A DNA stretch of 64,000 bases from Paraburkholderia terricola (GTDB lineage: Bacteria; Pseudomonadota; Gammaproteobacteria; Burkholderiales; Burkholderiaceae), in contig NZ_FRAB01000008.1 in NCBI RefSeq assembly GCF_900142195.1, positions 62,001-126,000 of the forward strand, given 5' to 3'. The notes below the pieces were generated by a model, which was given only the letters and a program-made list of their open reading frames with translations, was not told the DNA's origin and did not search any database. The position numbers and the translations under genes were made by a program. Of this stretch, positions 1-8,495 are shown one piece after another. Positions within the stretch are counted from its first letter, which is position 1, and each line of letters opens with the position of its first letter.

Positions 1-1
1 C

Positions 2-1573
2 GCGACGCTCGCGGTCGAGAGCCAGTTGCACGGCGGCATGGACGGCGCGATGAAGTTCGTCAAGGGCGACGCGGTGGCCGGGCTCATCATCACGCTGATC
101 AACATCATCGCCGGCATCGCGGTCGGCATCGCGTATCACGACATGAGCGCGGGCGAAGCCGCCAACCGCTTCTCGATCCTGTCGGTCGGCGACGCGATGG
201 TCTCGCAGATTCCGTCGCTGCTGCTTTCCGTCGCCGCGGGCGTGATGATCACGCGCGTGTCCGACGAGCGCGACGCGCGGCCGCTCTCGCTCGGCGACGA
301 GATCGGCCGGCAGTTGTCGGCCAGCGCGCGCGCCCTCTACTTCGCGAGCCTGCTGCTGCTCGGCTTCGCCGCCGTACCCGGCTTTCCGTCGATGCTGTTC
401 CTGCTGCTCGCCGCGATTCTCGCGTTCTCCGGCTATCGGCTGGGCAAACGTCAGCCGGCCGCGACCTCGCATGCGGGCGAGGCCGTCAGCGCGATGCAAC
501 GCGCCGGCTCGAAAGCCGACACGCCCGCGATCCTCACGCGCGCGCCGCAGTTCGCCTGCCCGCTCGGCGTGCGGATTTCGCCGGACCTCGTCGCGCGCCT
601 GTCGAGCGCGGCGCTCGAGCGTTCGTTCGAAGCGGAGCGCGCCCGTCTGCAACAGGTGTTGGGCCTGCCGTTTCCCGGCATCACGATGTGGACGTGCGAC
701 ACGCTGCCCGCCTCCAGTTGCGAACTGCTGATGCACGACGTGCCGTACTGCGCGATCGAACTGCCGCCGGGCAAGGTGATGCTGCCCGACCCGGCGCTGA
801 CGGGCACGCACGAACCGATGCCCGCCGAACTCGCGGCGCTCGCCGAGCGCGGCGAGAAACGGCGCGGGCTCGACGGCGGCGCGGGGCCGACCTGGTGGAT
901 CGACGAAAAGACGCTGCCGCCGAAGATGTCCGCGTGGCGCGCGGAGCAGGTGATCGCGCATGCGTCGGTGGCGATGCTGCGCCGGCACGCGTCGCTCTTT
1001 CTCGGCATCCAGGAGGTGCAATGGATTCTCGACCAGCAGAACGCCGAGTATCCGGGCCTCGTCGCCGAAGTGCAGAAAGTGCTGCCGCCGCAGCGCATCG
1101 CCGACGTGCTGCGCCGGCTGCTCGAAGAACAGATCTCGATTCGCAACGTGCGCAACATTCTCGAAAGTCTCGTGGTGTGGGGCGCGAAAGAGAAGGACAT
1201 GCTGATGCTCACCGAGTACGTGCGCGGCGACCTCGCGCGCTTTCTCGCGCATCGCGCGGCGGCGGGAAGCCGGCAACTGCCCGCGGTGCTGCTGGATCTG
1301 CCGGTCGAGCAGCACATCCGCCAGGCGATCAAGCAGACGCCCACCGGCAATTTCCTCGCGCTGCCGCCCGACGAAGTCGGCTTCCTGATCGACCGGATCC
1401 AGTCGTTCGTCGGCGACACCCCGCGCGAAGGCGTCGCGCTCGTCACGTCGATGGACATTCGCCGCTACGTGCGGCGCATGATCGAGGCGCGGCTCGGCTG
1501 GCTGTCGGTCTACTCGTATCAGGAACTCGGCGACCATGTCGAACTGCAGCCGCTCGGCCGCGTGACCATCTAG
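2..1573 (+). CDS. sctV: Type III secretion export-gate protein SctV (HrcV), 5' end missing
   Basis: Inner-membrane export-gate protein of the T3SS (FHIPEP family). The frame is open from base 2, so the start lies before the window; 523 residues are visible. The first part carries the family's conserved run around residues 14-25 (MDGAMKFVKGDAV) followed by the last membrane helices, up to about residue 150. The rest is the cytoplasmic domain that forms a nonameric ring and docks chaperone-substrate complexes, including the conserved stretch with EEQISIRNVRNILESL. It is followed 20 bases later by hpaP, the Ralstonia/Xanthomonas hrp order. FlhA is the flagellar relative, but the following genes are T3SS, not flagellar. 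Confidence 0.95.
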   Translation, partial: ATLAVESQLHGGMDGAMKFVKGDAVAGLIITLINIIAGIAVGIAYHDMSAGEAANRFSILSVGDAMVSQIPSLLLSVAAGVMITRVSDERDARPLSLGDEIGRQLSASARALYFASLLLLGFAAVPGFPSMLFLLLAAILAFSGYRLGKRQPAATSHAGEAVSAMQRAGSKADTPAILTRAPQFACPLGVRISPDLVARLSSAALERSFEAERARLQQVLGLPFPGITMWTCDTLPASSCELLMHDVPYCAIELPPGKVMLPDPALTGTHEPMPAELAALAERGEKRRGLDGGAGPTWWIDEKTLPPKMSAWRAEQVIAHASVAMLRRHASLFLGIQEVQWILDQQNAEYPGLVAEVQKVLPPQRIADVLRRLLEEQISIRNVRNILESLVVWGAKEKDMLMLTEYVRGDLARFLAHRAAAGSRQLPAVLLDLPVEQHIRQAIKQTPTGNFLALPPDEVGFLIDRIQSFVGDTPREGVALVTSMDIRRYVRRMIEARLGWLSVYSYQELGDHVELQPLGRVTI

Positions 1574-1593
1574 CGCGAACGGCCCACACGCAC

Positions 1594-2265
1594 ATGGCGA
1601 TCATCGAACCGCGTCCGCTGCGCATCATTCCGTCCGCCGCCGATACGCATCCGGCCGCGGATGCGGCGCGCGCGCGCCGCTTCGATTACGCGGCGCTGGT
1701 GCGGCGCGGGCGCGCGCAACGGCCGCCCGCCGAGGCCGGTGAAAGCGCCGGGTCCGCGCCCGCCGATGCCTCGGGCAGCGAGGCGGACAGCCGCCGCGCC
1801 CAGGCCGGCTGGCTCGCGGATGGACAGGACGACGAGGCCCAGGCCGAAGCGCAGGCGAGCGCTGACGACACCAGCGCGCCCGACGCCGGCGCACTCGCCC
1901 ACGAAGCGTTGCTGCGCCGGCTGCCGGGCGCCACGCTACCGGCCATCGACGCGCTGTTTCGCACCCAGGGCCATTTTCTCGAACTCGCGCGTTCGCTGGC
2001 GCGCGAAGTCGCGGGCTTCTGCGGCGACCCCGCCGTCGCGGACGCCGGCAACTGGGAGGTACGCATGCCGCTCGATAGCCGCATCCTGCCGGACACGACG
2101 CTGTATCTGTCTCTTTCGCGTTTCCTGTTGTCGCTTCGGTTCGACACGGGCGGCATCGAGACCCGGCAGCTACTCTTCGACCACAGTGCCATGCTCGAAC
2201 GCGAGCTGGACTCGCTTCTACGCGCGTGGGGCACGCCCCGCGATATCGAACTGACGGTGTGGTGA
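1594..2265 (+). CDS. hpaP: T3SS control protein HpaP/HpaC-like (SctP)
   Basis: A 223-residue protein in the position of hpaP (HpaC in Xanthomonas), the substrate-specificity switch that moves secretion from early pilus parts to translocon and effector proteins. The N-terminal half (about residues 1-110) is Ala/Asp/Glu/Arg-rich and probably disordered. The C-terminal half (about 115-223) is more ordered and ends in the hydrophobic pattern expected for this family. The ATG at 1594 was chosen because it follows the sctV stop closely; upstream sequence in the same frame only mirrors sctV. Its stop overlaps the GTG start of sctQ by four bases. Identity rests largely on position and a weak family resemblance. 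Confidence 0.7.
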   Translation: MAIIEPRPLRIIPSAADTHPAADAARARRFDYAALVRRGRAQRPPAEAGESAGSAPADASGSEADSRRAQAGWLADGQDDEAQAEAQASADDTSAPDAGALAHEALLRRLPGATLPAIDALFRTQGHFLELARSLAREVAGFCGDPAVADAGNWEVRMPLDSRILPDTTLYLSLSRFLLSLRFDTGGIETRQLLFDHSAMLERELDSLLRAWGTPRDIELTVW

Positions 2266-3578
2266 GCGCACCGTTTTCCAGGCCGACGCTGGCCGTCACT
2301 TCCGCCGACCGCTGCATGGATTATTCGATCGTCGAAATGCCGGGCGCCGACGTTGCCGGAGCGCAACCCGCGGATGCCGCTCATGGCGCTCATCGCGCAA
2401 ACACCGCCGCCGCGCCGATCACCGCGTTGCCGATCCGCGCGGTGCCGCCGCTCGCGGCGCGCGCCGCGCGGCTCGTGTGCAACGCGCGGACCGCGCAGCT
2501 TCTCGGGCATGCGGCGGGCGTCAACGAATGGCAGGCGACGGTCGATGTCTCGCCCTCTCAGGCTCACGCGCGCTTCGAGCAGCCCGGCACGCTCGAACTC
2601 GCGCATCCGTCCGGCGAGATCCGGGTCGTGTTCGACCTTGCCGCGCATCCGGCGCTCGAGATCGCCGCGTCTCCGGCCGGCCAGGGTCCGGCCGTGCCCG
2701 GCGACACCGCCCGCGCGCTGCGCGCCGCGGTGGCCGGCGTGCTGCTCGATCCGTTGCTGCAGCGGCTCGCGTCGCTCGGGCTGACAGGCGTGCATGTCGC
2801 GCAACTGGTGCGAGGCGAGCCGCGCGAGGCCGCCTCCGCCGAGGTCGCCGCGATCGATCTGACGCTCACTTTCGACGGCCGGCCTTACGCGGCCCGCGTT
2901 CTGCTTGGCCGCGCGTTGCTCGACACGCTCGAAGCCTTGCATGCGACGCGCGGCGCGGCGCTCGCCGCCGCGACACGCGCGTTGGCGAGCTCGTCCGAAC
3001 GTTCCGCGGGTCTTGCCGGCAGCCTCATACCGGGAAGGCTGATACTCGGCCGGCGGCGGCTGCCGGTCGACACGCTGCGCGCGCTCGCCCCCGGCGACGT
3101 GCTGCTGCGCTCGCTCGCCGGCACGCTGCGCACGGTGCTCGCCCGCGCCGGCGAGGGCGCGAGGGAAGCCGCCACCGGCATCGTGGCCTGGGGCACCCCC
3201 GGCCTGATGCGGGTCCATGCACCGGTCAGCATCGACGGTCTCACGCTATCCATCACGAAGGAGCCCACCATGACCGATGAGCTGGATCCCGTTCGTCCGG
3301 ACGATCTGCTTGCGCCCGATCAACACGCCAACGCGATCGAAATCGGCGAACTCGATCTACCCGTCCAGTTCGAAGTGGATACCGTGGCGCTGCCGCTCTC
3401 GCAGCTCTACGCGTTGCGCCCCGGCTATGTGCTCGAACTGCCGACGCCGGTGGCCGACGCGCAGCTCAAGCTCGTCACGCACGGCCAGACGATCGGCTAC
3501 GGCGAACTCGTCACGGTCGGCGATCACCTCGGCATCCGGATTCTGCGCATGGCGCACGGCGATGGTCCAGTTCAGTGA
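2262..3578 (+). CDS. sctQ: T3SS cytoplasmic sorting-platform protein SctQ (HrcQ)
   Basis: C-ring/sorting-platform protein, 438 residues. The GTG at 2262 overlaps the hpaP stop (GTGA), which suggests coupled translation; an in-frame ATG lies at residue 19. Residues about 340-435 form a SpoA (SPOA/FliN-like) domain with the typical pattern VALPLSQLYALRPGYVLELP. The middle part is the less conserved SctQ region. An internal ATG at 3270 (residue 337), with its own good ribosome-binding site, would yield the SpoA domain alone as a second product, as known for Yersinia YscQ and as the split HrcQa/HrcQb of Pseudomonas syringae. The 3' end overlaps the start of sctR. Confidence 0.88.
   Translation: MSAPFSRPTLAVTSADRCMDYSIVEMPGADVAGAQPADAAHGAHRANTAAAPITALPIRAVPPLAARAARLVCNARTAQLLGHAAGVNEWQATVDVSPSQAHARFEQPGTLELAHPSGEIRVVFDLAAHPALEIAASPAGQGPAVPGDTARALRAAVAGVLLDPLLQRLASLGLTGVHVAQLVRGEPREAASAEVAAIDLTLTFDGRPYAARVLLGRALLDTLEALHATRGAALAAATRALASSSERSAGLAGSLIPGRLILGRRRLPVDTLRALAPGDVLLRSLAGTLRTVLARAGEGAREAATGIVAWGTPGLMRVHAPVSIDGLTLSITKEPTMTDELDPVRPDDLLAPDQHANAIEIGELDLPVQFEVDTVALPLSQLYALRPGYVLELPTPVADAQLKLVTHGQTIGYGELVTVGDHLGIRILRMAHGDGPVQ
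3258..3272 (+). promoter_or_regulatory. Internal ribosome-binding site and ATG for a short SctQ product
   Basis: AAGGAG at 3258-3263 stands six bases before the in-frame ATG at 3270. Translation from here gives a 102-residue protein (3270-3578) that matches the SpoA domain exactly. This is the arrangement known from YscQ-C and SpaO-S, so a second in-frame product is likely. Expression is inferred. Confidence 0.6.
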
Positions 3579-4212
3579 CTTCACGGGCCTGCTGATCGTC
3601 ATCATCGCGATCAGCCTCGTGCCCTTCGTCGCGATGGTGGTGACCTCCTACGCCAAGATCGTCGTGGTGCTCGGCCTGCTGCGCAATGCGCTCGGCGTGC
3701 AGCAGGTGCCGCCGAACATGGTGTTGAACGGCATCGCGATTCTGGTGTCGCTGTACGTGATGGCGCCCGTCGGCATGCAGGCGATGCAGTCGATGCAGGG
3801 CCAGCCGGTGGCCGGGCAGCCGACCCAGGCGCTGATCCAGGTGTTCAGCGCCGCGCGCGAGCCGTTCCGCGTGTTCCTGCAGAAGCACACGAACGAGCGC
3901 GAGAAGCGCTTTTTCATGCGCTCGGCGAACGTGGTGTGGCCGAAGGAGAACGCGGCCAGCCTGCATGAAAACGACCTGATCGTGCTCGCGCCCGCCTTCA
4001 CGCTCACCGAACTGACCGACGCCTTCAAGATCGGCTTTCTGCTTTACATCGCGTTCATCGTGATCGACCTGATCATCGCCAACGTGTTGCTCGCGATGGG
4101 CCTCAACCAGGTGACGCCGACCAACGTGGCGATCCCGTTCAAGCTGCTGCTGTTCGTCGTGATGGACGGCTGGTCGACGTTGATTCACGGCCTCGTGATG
4201 ACCTACCGCTAG
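3562..4212 (+). CDS. sctR: T3SS export-apparatus membrane protein SctR (HrcR)
   Basis: Inner-membrane component of the export gate, forming a pentamer with SctS and SctT. It has 216 residues, the usual length. Hydrophobic helices lie at about residues 8-35, 50-72, 155-180 and 185-210, with the family pattern SYAKIVVVLGLLRNALGVQQ near residues 27-46 and a soluble loop between. The ATG at 3562 lies inside the end of sctQ (17-base overlap in another frame), so the two genes are probably translationally coupled. FliP is the flagellar relative; context fixes it as T3SS. Confidence 0.95.
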   Translation: MVQFSDFTGLLIVIIAISLVPFVAMVVTSYAKIVVVLGLLRNALGVQQVPPNMVLNGIAILVSLYVMAPVGMQAMQSMQGQPVAGQPTQALIQVFSAAREPFRVFLQKHTNEREKRFFMRSANVVWPKENAASLHENDLIVLAPAFTLTELTDAFKIGFLLYIAFIVIDLIIANVLLAMGLNQVTPTNVAIPFKLLLFVVMDGWSTLIHGLVMTYR

Positions 4213-4255
4213 CGCGGCATCGCACTTATCGCACTGACTCGCGGAAACTGCTCGC

Positions 4256-4519
4256 ATGGATATCGACACGCTTGTTCGCTTCACGACCCAGGGCATGCTG
4301 CTGTGCATGTACGTGTCGCTGCCGATCGTGATCGTCGCGGCGCTGGTGGGTCTGGCCGTGTCGTTTCTGCAGGCGATCACGTCGATGCAGGATCAGACGC
4401 TGTCGCATGGCGTGAAGCTGATCGCCGTGACGATCGCGATCGTGATCGCCGCGCCGTTCTCGGCGGCCGCCATCCTGCACTTCGCCAACGAAATCATGCA
4501 CACGGCGGTGCCGCAATGA
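4256..4519 (+). CDS. sctS: T3SS export-apparatus membrane protein SctS (HrcS)
   Basis: An 87-residue FliQ-family protein with two membrane helices (about 14-40 and 53-78) joined by the conserved segment LQAITSMQDQTLSHGVKL. It packs around SctR in the export gate. It starts 43 bases after sctR, and its TGA overlaps the ATG of the next gene (ATGA). Confidence 0.95.
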   Translation: MDIDTLVRFTTQGMLLCMYVSLPIVIVAALVGLAVSFLQAITSMQDQTLSHGVKLIAVTIAIVIAAPFSAAAILHFANEIMHTAVPQ

Positions 4520-5415
4520 CGCGGATCTCCACGCCGTCCCCCGCGCCGGCGGACCAGCCCGAACTCGCGCGCGAACAGGCCCGCAACGATGCCGGCGCAC
4601 GCGCCGGCGCGCAGTTCGCCGCGCTGTATCGCGGCACGACCCGCTTCGCCTATGCACGCACGCGCAGCGCGAGCGCGCGCCGCGCGTTGCTCGCGCGGAA
4701 GCTCCGCATGGCGGTGCCGCGGCCCCTCGTGGCCGCGGGCGAACCGGCGCGCGGCGCGGGTGCGGGAGGCAGTGGCCGGATCACGCGCGATGGCGGCGGA
4801 GGAAGCGGCGGACAGTCACAGCATGGGCACGATGGTGGCGACAGCAGCGGTAACGGCAACGGTAGCGGACACGGCGGCACGGCATCGTCGCGCGGCGAGG
4901 TCGGCATACGCAGCAGCGGCAAGACCGAAGTGCCGCTGCCCCGGCGCGGCGCGTTGCAGACGTTTGCCGCGTCGCAGCCGCCCGATGCCGATCTGTCGCA
5001 AACATTGCCGAAGCTGTGGTGCGACGCGTTGCTCGCGTTGCGCGACGAGCTTGCGGCCAATCCCGAAGCGCGGATCGATGCGCGTGTGCATGAGCGCTTC
5101 ATCGATCTGCTTACCGTGCGGCGGCAGTTGGGCGGGGCCGACGCGGCTAGCGGCAGCGACGGCGACCTGGGCGCGTGGCGTCAGCGTCTGATCGACGCCA
5201 GCTCGGCGCGGGCGCAGCCGCCGAAGACGATGTCCGCTGCGGGAGCGACGCCAGGAGAACCCGGACGCGTCGGGCGTCTGAACCTGCTGATGCTGCCGCT
5301 GCTGCTGATGTACAGCCGGCCGGCGACGCCCGCGATGCGCGAGCGCGCGCTCAACCTTCGCACGCTTCAGCGCGGCGCGGCCGTCGCGGCGGGTGCGGCG
5401 GACAAATCGCGCTGA
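4516..5415 (+). CDS. hpaA: HpaA-like T3SS control protein
   Basis: A 299-residue, mostly low-complexity protein. The N-terminus (1-75) is basic and Arg/Ala-rich, residues about 80-130 are Gly/Ser/Asp-rich, and the C-terminal 170 residues look folded, ending in a hydrophobic LNLLMLPLLLMY segment near 254-265. Position between sctS and sctD is that of hpaA in Xanthomonas and Ralstonia, where the product is a secreted regulator of pilus and effector export working with HpaB. The ATG overlaps the sctS stop. Family membership rests on position, size and the basic N-terminus. Confidence 0.55.
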   Translation: MTRISTPSPAPADQPELAREQARNDAGARAGAQFAALYRGTTRFAYARTRSASARRALLARKLRMAVPRPLVAAGEPARGAGAGGSGRITRDGGGGSGGQSQHGHDGGDSSGNGNGSGHGGTASSRGEVGIRSSGKTEVPLPRRGALQTFAASQPPDADLSQTLPKLWCDALLALRDELAANPEARIDARVHERFIDLLTVRRQLGGADAASGSDGDLGAWRQRLIDASSARAQPPKTMSAAGATPGEPGRVGRLNLLMLPLLLMYSRPATPAMRERALNLRTLQRGAAVAAGAADKSR

Positions 5416-5419
5416 CGAT

Positions 5420-5660
5420 ACGCCGCGCAGTTTCGCATTCCCGTTACGCGCTTCACATTGCGCGCGAGGCCATCGTGCCGCACGCGTCGCTGCCGGCCGG
5501 TCGATCCATCGCGCTTCACATTGCGCGCGAGGTCATCGTGCCGCACGCGTCGCGGCCGGTGCGCCCGACCCATCGCGCTGACGCCGACGTCGACGCCGAC
5601 GCCGACATGAGGCCAACCGTGACGCCGCGCAGTTTCGCATTCCTGGTACCCGCTTCGCAT
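5420..5660 (+). repeat. Intergenic repeats between hpaA and sctD
   Basis: The 333-base gap before sctD holds no gene. A unit beginning ACGCCGCGCAGTTTCGCATT occurs at 5420 and again at 5622. Between them a second unit, starting GCGCTTCACATTGCGCGCGA, occurs at 5448 and 5511 (63-base period). The second copy of the first unit carries the PIP box of sctD; the first copy carries a broken one (TTCGC-N15-TTCAC). Confidence 0.75.
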
Positions 5661-5694
5661 TGCGTGCTTGCCCGTCATGTCGGACCGCTAGAGT
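5634..5694 (+). promoter_or_regulatory. PIP/hrpII box and -10 element of the sctD operon
   Basis: TTCGC at 5634-5638 and TTCGC at 5654-5658 are separated by 15 bases, the exact TTCGB-N15-TTCGB plant-inducible-promoter pattern (equal to the Ralstonia hrpII box TTCG-N16-TTCG). TAGAGT at 5689-5694 fits the YANNNT -10 element exactly 30 bases after the box. Such boxes are bound by AraC-type HrpX/HrpB; that regulator is not in this window. Confidence 0.85.
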
Positions 5695-5748
5695 AGGTGT
5701 CGATCGGCGCCCCATGCGCGCCGCCCCTTCTCGATCTACAGGCGCTCC

Positions 5749-6999
5749 ATGACGAAGCTGCTGCGAATCCTGACTGGCACGCATGCCGGCGCGGAATTGC
5801 GCCTCGGTATCGGCACGCACCGGATCGGCGCGGACGACGATGCCGACATCCGCATCTCCGACTGGCGCGGCGACGACGTGCTGCTGGGCCTCGACGAAGG
5901 CGGCATCGTCACCGCGCGCCGCCTGACCCCGGTCACGGTGGAGGCGGACGACGCGGCGAACGCGCGGCAAGGCGAACCGGCCGATCTCGACGAGGAACCG
6001 GGCACGGTCATCCTGATCGAGTTCGTGCCGATGCAGTTCGGCGACACGGTGTTGTGCGTGGGCTCGACCGACGCGGCCTGGCCGAGCGACCTCGATTTGC
6101 TGTCGACGCTGCTCGTCAAGCCGGACGAAACGCGGCGCGCCGCCGAGCGCTCGCGGCGCCGCAAGATGACCGGCATCGTCTCCGCCTGCGCGATGCTGGG
6201 CGGGGTGATCGTGATCGGCTGCGTGCTGCTGACCACCGTGGTGAGCCGCGCGGCCCTGCCGCACGATGCCGGCGATCTCGCGCAGCGTGTGAACGTGGCG
6301 CTGCGCGCGGCGCATATGAAGGAACTGAACGCGCAGGCGCGCGGCTCGACGGTGAGCGTCACCGGAATGGTCGCCACGCCCGAGGAAGACACGCAAGTGC
6401 GCAAGCTGTTGATGCGGATTTCGTCGACCGGCATCGTGCGGCGCTACGACATCGCGCAGAACGACGTGCGCAACATGGAGGATTCGCTCGCCATGCCGGG
6501 CGTGAAGGTCGCCTATGTGGGCCGCGGCGCGTTCGAGATTTCAGGCAAGGTCGCCAATCCGCGCGATGTCGAGAGCGCGCTGTCGCGCATGCGCCGCGAT
6601 CTCGGCGAGAACGTCAAGGATCTGCGCGTGCGCGTCGTGCAATCCGAGGACGGCATGCCGTTGCCGACGGCCTTCTCGCTCGTGATGTCGTCCGACGATG
6701 TGCGCTACGCCGAAACGCCCGATGGCGTGAAGCATATCTACACGACGCCGGAAGCGGCCGCCGCGGCCTCCGGTCCTGAAGCGGCGGCGTCGGCCCCGGC
6801 CACCGAGATGTCCGCCGCTGATACACCCGCCGCTGCCGCCACCGACACGCCCGCCGCTGCCGCGGCGGCATCGGGCACGCCCGTCGTCATCACCACGGGC
6901 GCGGCGCGCGGCGTGATGCAACCCGTCGAAGACATCGCCGCCGAGCCGCCCGCGCCGGCGCAGGCCAGGACCACGGCGTATCTGCCATTACCGAAGTGA
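5749..6999 (+). CDS. sctD: T3SS inner-membrane ring protein SctD (HrcD)
   Basis: Bitopic basal-body protein of 416 residues. Residues 1-95 form the cytoplasmic FHA-like domain typical of SctD. A single membrane helix lies at about 142-162 after a basic RSRRRK stretch. Residues about 165-330 are periplasmic and show repeated ring-building (BON-like) alpha/beta patterns, and the last 80 residues are an Ala/Pro-rich tail. It starts 333 bases after hpaA behind its own PIP box, so it heads a transcription unit with the next three genes. The tail with repeated AAAATDTPAA-type units is unusual and may be a lineage extension. Confidence 0.85.
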   Translation: MTKLLRILTGTHAGAELRLGIGTHRIGADDDADIRISDWRGDDVLLGLDEGGIVTARRLTPVTVEADDAANARQGEPADLDEEPGTVILIEFVPMQFGDTVLCVGSTDAAWPSDLDLLSTLLVKPDETRRAAERSRRRKMTGIVSACAMLGGVIVIGCVLLTTVVSRAALPHDAGDLAQRVNVALRAAHMKELNAQARGSTVSVTGMVATPEEDTQVRKLLMRISSTGIVRRYDIAQNDVRNMEDSLAMPGVKVAYVGRGAFEISGKVANPRDVESALSRMRRDLGENVKDLRVRVVQSEDGMPLPTAFSLVMSSDDVRYAETPDGVKHIYTTPEAAAAASGPEAAASAPATEMSAADTPAAAATDTPAAAAAASGTPVVITTGAARGVMQPVEDIAAEPPAPAQARTTAYLPLPK

Positions 7000-7008
7000 G
7001 GTTCCGAG

Positions 7009-7260
7009 ATGACCAACATGTATGCGCCGCTCGAAGCGTGCGCCACCGATTTCAACGATCTGCAGAAGACGCTCGCGGACCCCGACGGCGGTCCGCGGCT
7101 CGCCGCGATCCGCGAGGCGCTGGAGGCCACGGCGAAGAACGTCGGCGAAACGAACGGCGCGACCGAACTGGATCGCAACAATCTCGCGAAGCTGTACCGT
7201 GGCCTGCTCGCAGCGAGCAGGATCGTCGCGCAGCTCGCGGACAAACGCGGCGCGGCGTGA
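7009..7260 (+). CDS. Small HrpD6-like T3SS protein
   Basis: An 83-residue, soluble, probably all-helical protein starting nine bases after the sctD stop. It has no signal peptide or membrane helix. Xanthomonas carries hrpD6, a small gene needed for T3SS function, at this spot (hrcD-hrpD6-hrpE-hpaB). The call is by position and size; no motif was recognised. Confidence 0.5.
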   Translation: MTNMYAPLEACATDFNDLQKTLADPDGGPRLAAIREALEATAKNVGETNGATELDRNNLAKLYRGLLAASRIVAQLADKRGAA

Positions 7261-7346
7261 CGCGCGCGGCACCTGGCTAGCCCTGTCAGGCGGCATCCGC
7301 GCCGCGAGGCAGAGCAGCATTTTCAACCTGAGAGTGAGGAGGTCTT

Positions 7347-7511
7347 ATGGCTGTCGCAGGCACAATCGGAGCCATGCAGGGGATGGCGGCACAAGGGAGC
7401 GCCGGAGCCTTGGGCGCGGCCCAGGCGACGTTGCAACTGTCGCTGGCTGGCGCATTGGCGAACGTCGTGAAAGGGATGGGCCAGGCGGTCCAGAGCGGTA
7501 CGGGACACTGA
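7347..7511 (+). CDS. 54-residue Ala/Gly/Gln-rich protein in the hrpE (pilin) position
   Basis: A short reading frame with a strong ribosome-binding site (GAGGAGG ending five bases before the ATG). It encodes 54 residues rich in Ala, Gly, Gln and Met, with a central hydrophobic stretch (ATLQLSLAGALANVV, about 27-41) and no Cys. In Xanthomonas the T3SS pilin hrpE sits here between hrpD6 and hpaB, so it could be a reduced pilus or needle subunit or another small secreted part. It is shorter than HrpE/HrpY (about 85-95 residues), so the role is uncertain. Confidence 0.55.
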   Translation: MAVAGTIGAMQGMAAQGSAGALGAAQATLQLSLAGALANVVKGMGQAVQSGTGH

Positions 7512-7670
7512 CGGGCGTTCTTTCGGCTCGACAGCGTTCGACACCCTCGGCATCGTCGGGGTGTGCTCATCCCGCCTTACCGGCCGGCCCGCGGAGCACC
7601 GCGCGCGCCGGCCGTTTTCATCGCGCGCGCCGGTCATGCCGGCCGCCCCTCCCTTTGCCCGCACCCGCCC

Positions 7671-8138
7671 TTGGATACCAACGACACGTCCGAACGCTAT
7701 GCGCAACTGATCCGCGACCTGTGCGCGACCGTGGGTCTCGCGGACGCCGAGCATGTGCTGCGCACGCGCTCGATCGAAGTGGAAGGCTTCGACGTGCGGC
7801 TTGAATACTTCGAGAACGATCTGGAGGCCATGTACGCCAACTTCCACTACGGCACCGTGACGGCGGGCCGCACGCTGGTCGTGTTCCGGCTGATGCTGGA
7901 GGCGAATCTGCTGATCTACGCGCAGGACCAGGCGCAACTCGGACTCGATACGGATACGGGCGGGATCGTGCTGGTGCTGCGCGTGCCGATGACCTATGAC
8001 GTCGACGGCAATACGCTGGCCGATCTGCTCGCCCACTACGCGGAGCATGGGCGGTACTGGCGGCAAAGCATCATCGAGTCGACGGATGAGATGTTCGAAG
8101 GCATCGTCGCCGGCGAGTTTGTCTGGCTGCGGGCTTGA
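7671..8138 (+). CDS. hpaB: HpaB-like T3SS exit-control chaperone (CesT family)
   Basis: A 155-residue acidic protein with the CesT-type chaperone pattern: an N-terminal helix (SERYAQLIRDLCATVGL), then beta strands (IEVEGFDVRLEY, TLVVFRLMLEANLL, IVLVLRVPM) and a C-terminal helix. HpaB is the global effector chaperone of Hrp2 systems and works with HpaA and HpaC/P. The start is ambiguous: no ATG lies upstream in frame; TTG at 7671 gives the family's length, and GTG at 7563 would add a Pro/Arg-rich extension. The 159 bases before it contain GC-rich inverted repeats only. Confidence 0.75.
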   Translation: MDTNDTSERYAQLIRDLCATVGLADAEHVLRTRSIEVEGFDVRLEYFENDLEAMYANFHYGTVTAGRTLVVFRLMLEANLLIYAQDQAQLGLDTDTGGIVLVLRVPMTYDVDGNTLADLLAHYAEHGRYWRQSIIESTDEMFEGIVAGEFVWLRA

Positions 8139-8200
8139 AGGGATGATGCGTGCGGTTGCGGTTGCGGGTGCGGGCGCGGGAATGACGGTGATGTGGATGA

Positions 8201-8465
8201 GGCGTCGCGGCAATGCGGATGGCCGCGCATTGTCGGATGCCGCGGGCATGCGTGGATGAGCTTGTGTTTCTCGGCGGTCGACGGGCCGGGTAGGCGGCAA
8301 TGCGGATGTGCCGCGATCATCAGATGACGCGGGCATGCGTGGGTGTGCTTGTGTTTCTCGGCGGGCGCCGGCCAGGCAGGCGGCCACGCGAATGGCCGCG
8401 GTCATCAGATGCCGCGGCCATACATTGGTGTGCTTGTATTTCTCTGCGGTTGCCGGGCCGGGTGG
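8201..8465 (+). repeat. Three imperfect tandem copies of an ~87-bp unit
   Basis: Copies begin near 8203, 8291 and 8379. Each contains GCAATGCGGATG-like sequence, a GCGGGCATGCGTGG-like block and TGCTTGTGTTTCTC, ending in CCGGGCCGGG-like sequence. They fill the gap between hpaB and the convergent gene at 8496. No gene or PIP box was seen inside. Confidence 0.8.
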
Positions 8466-8495
8466 GCCCGGGCGCGTCGACGGCGTTAGGGATCG

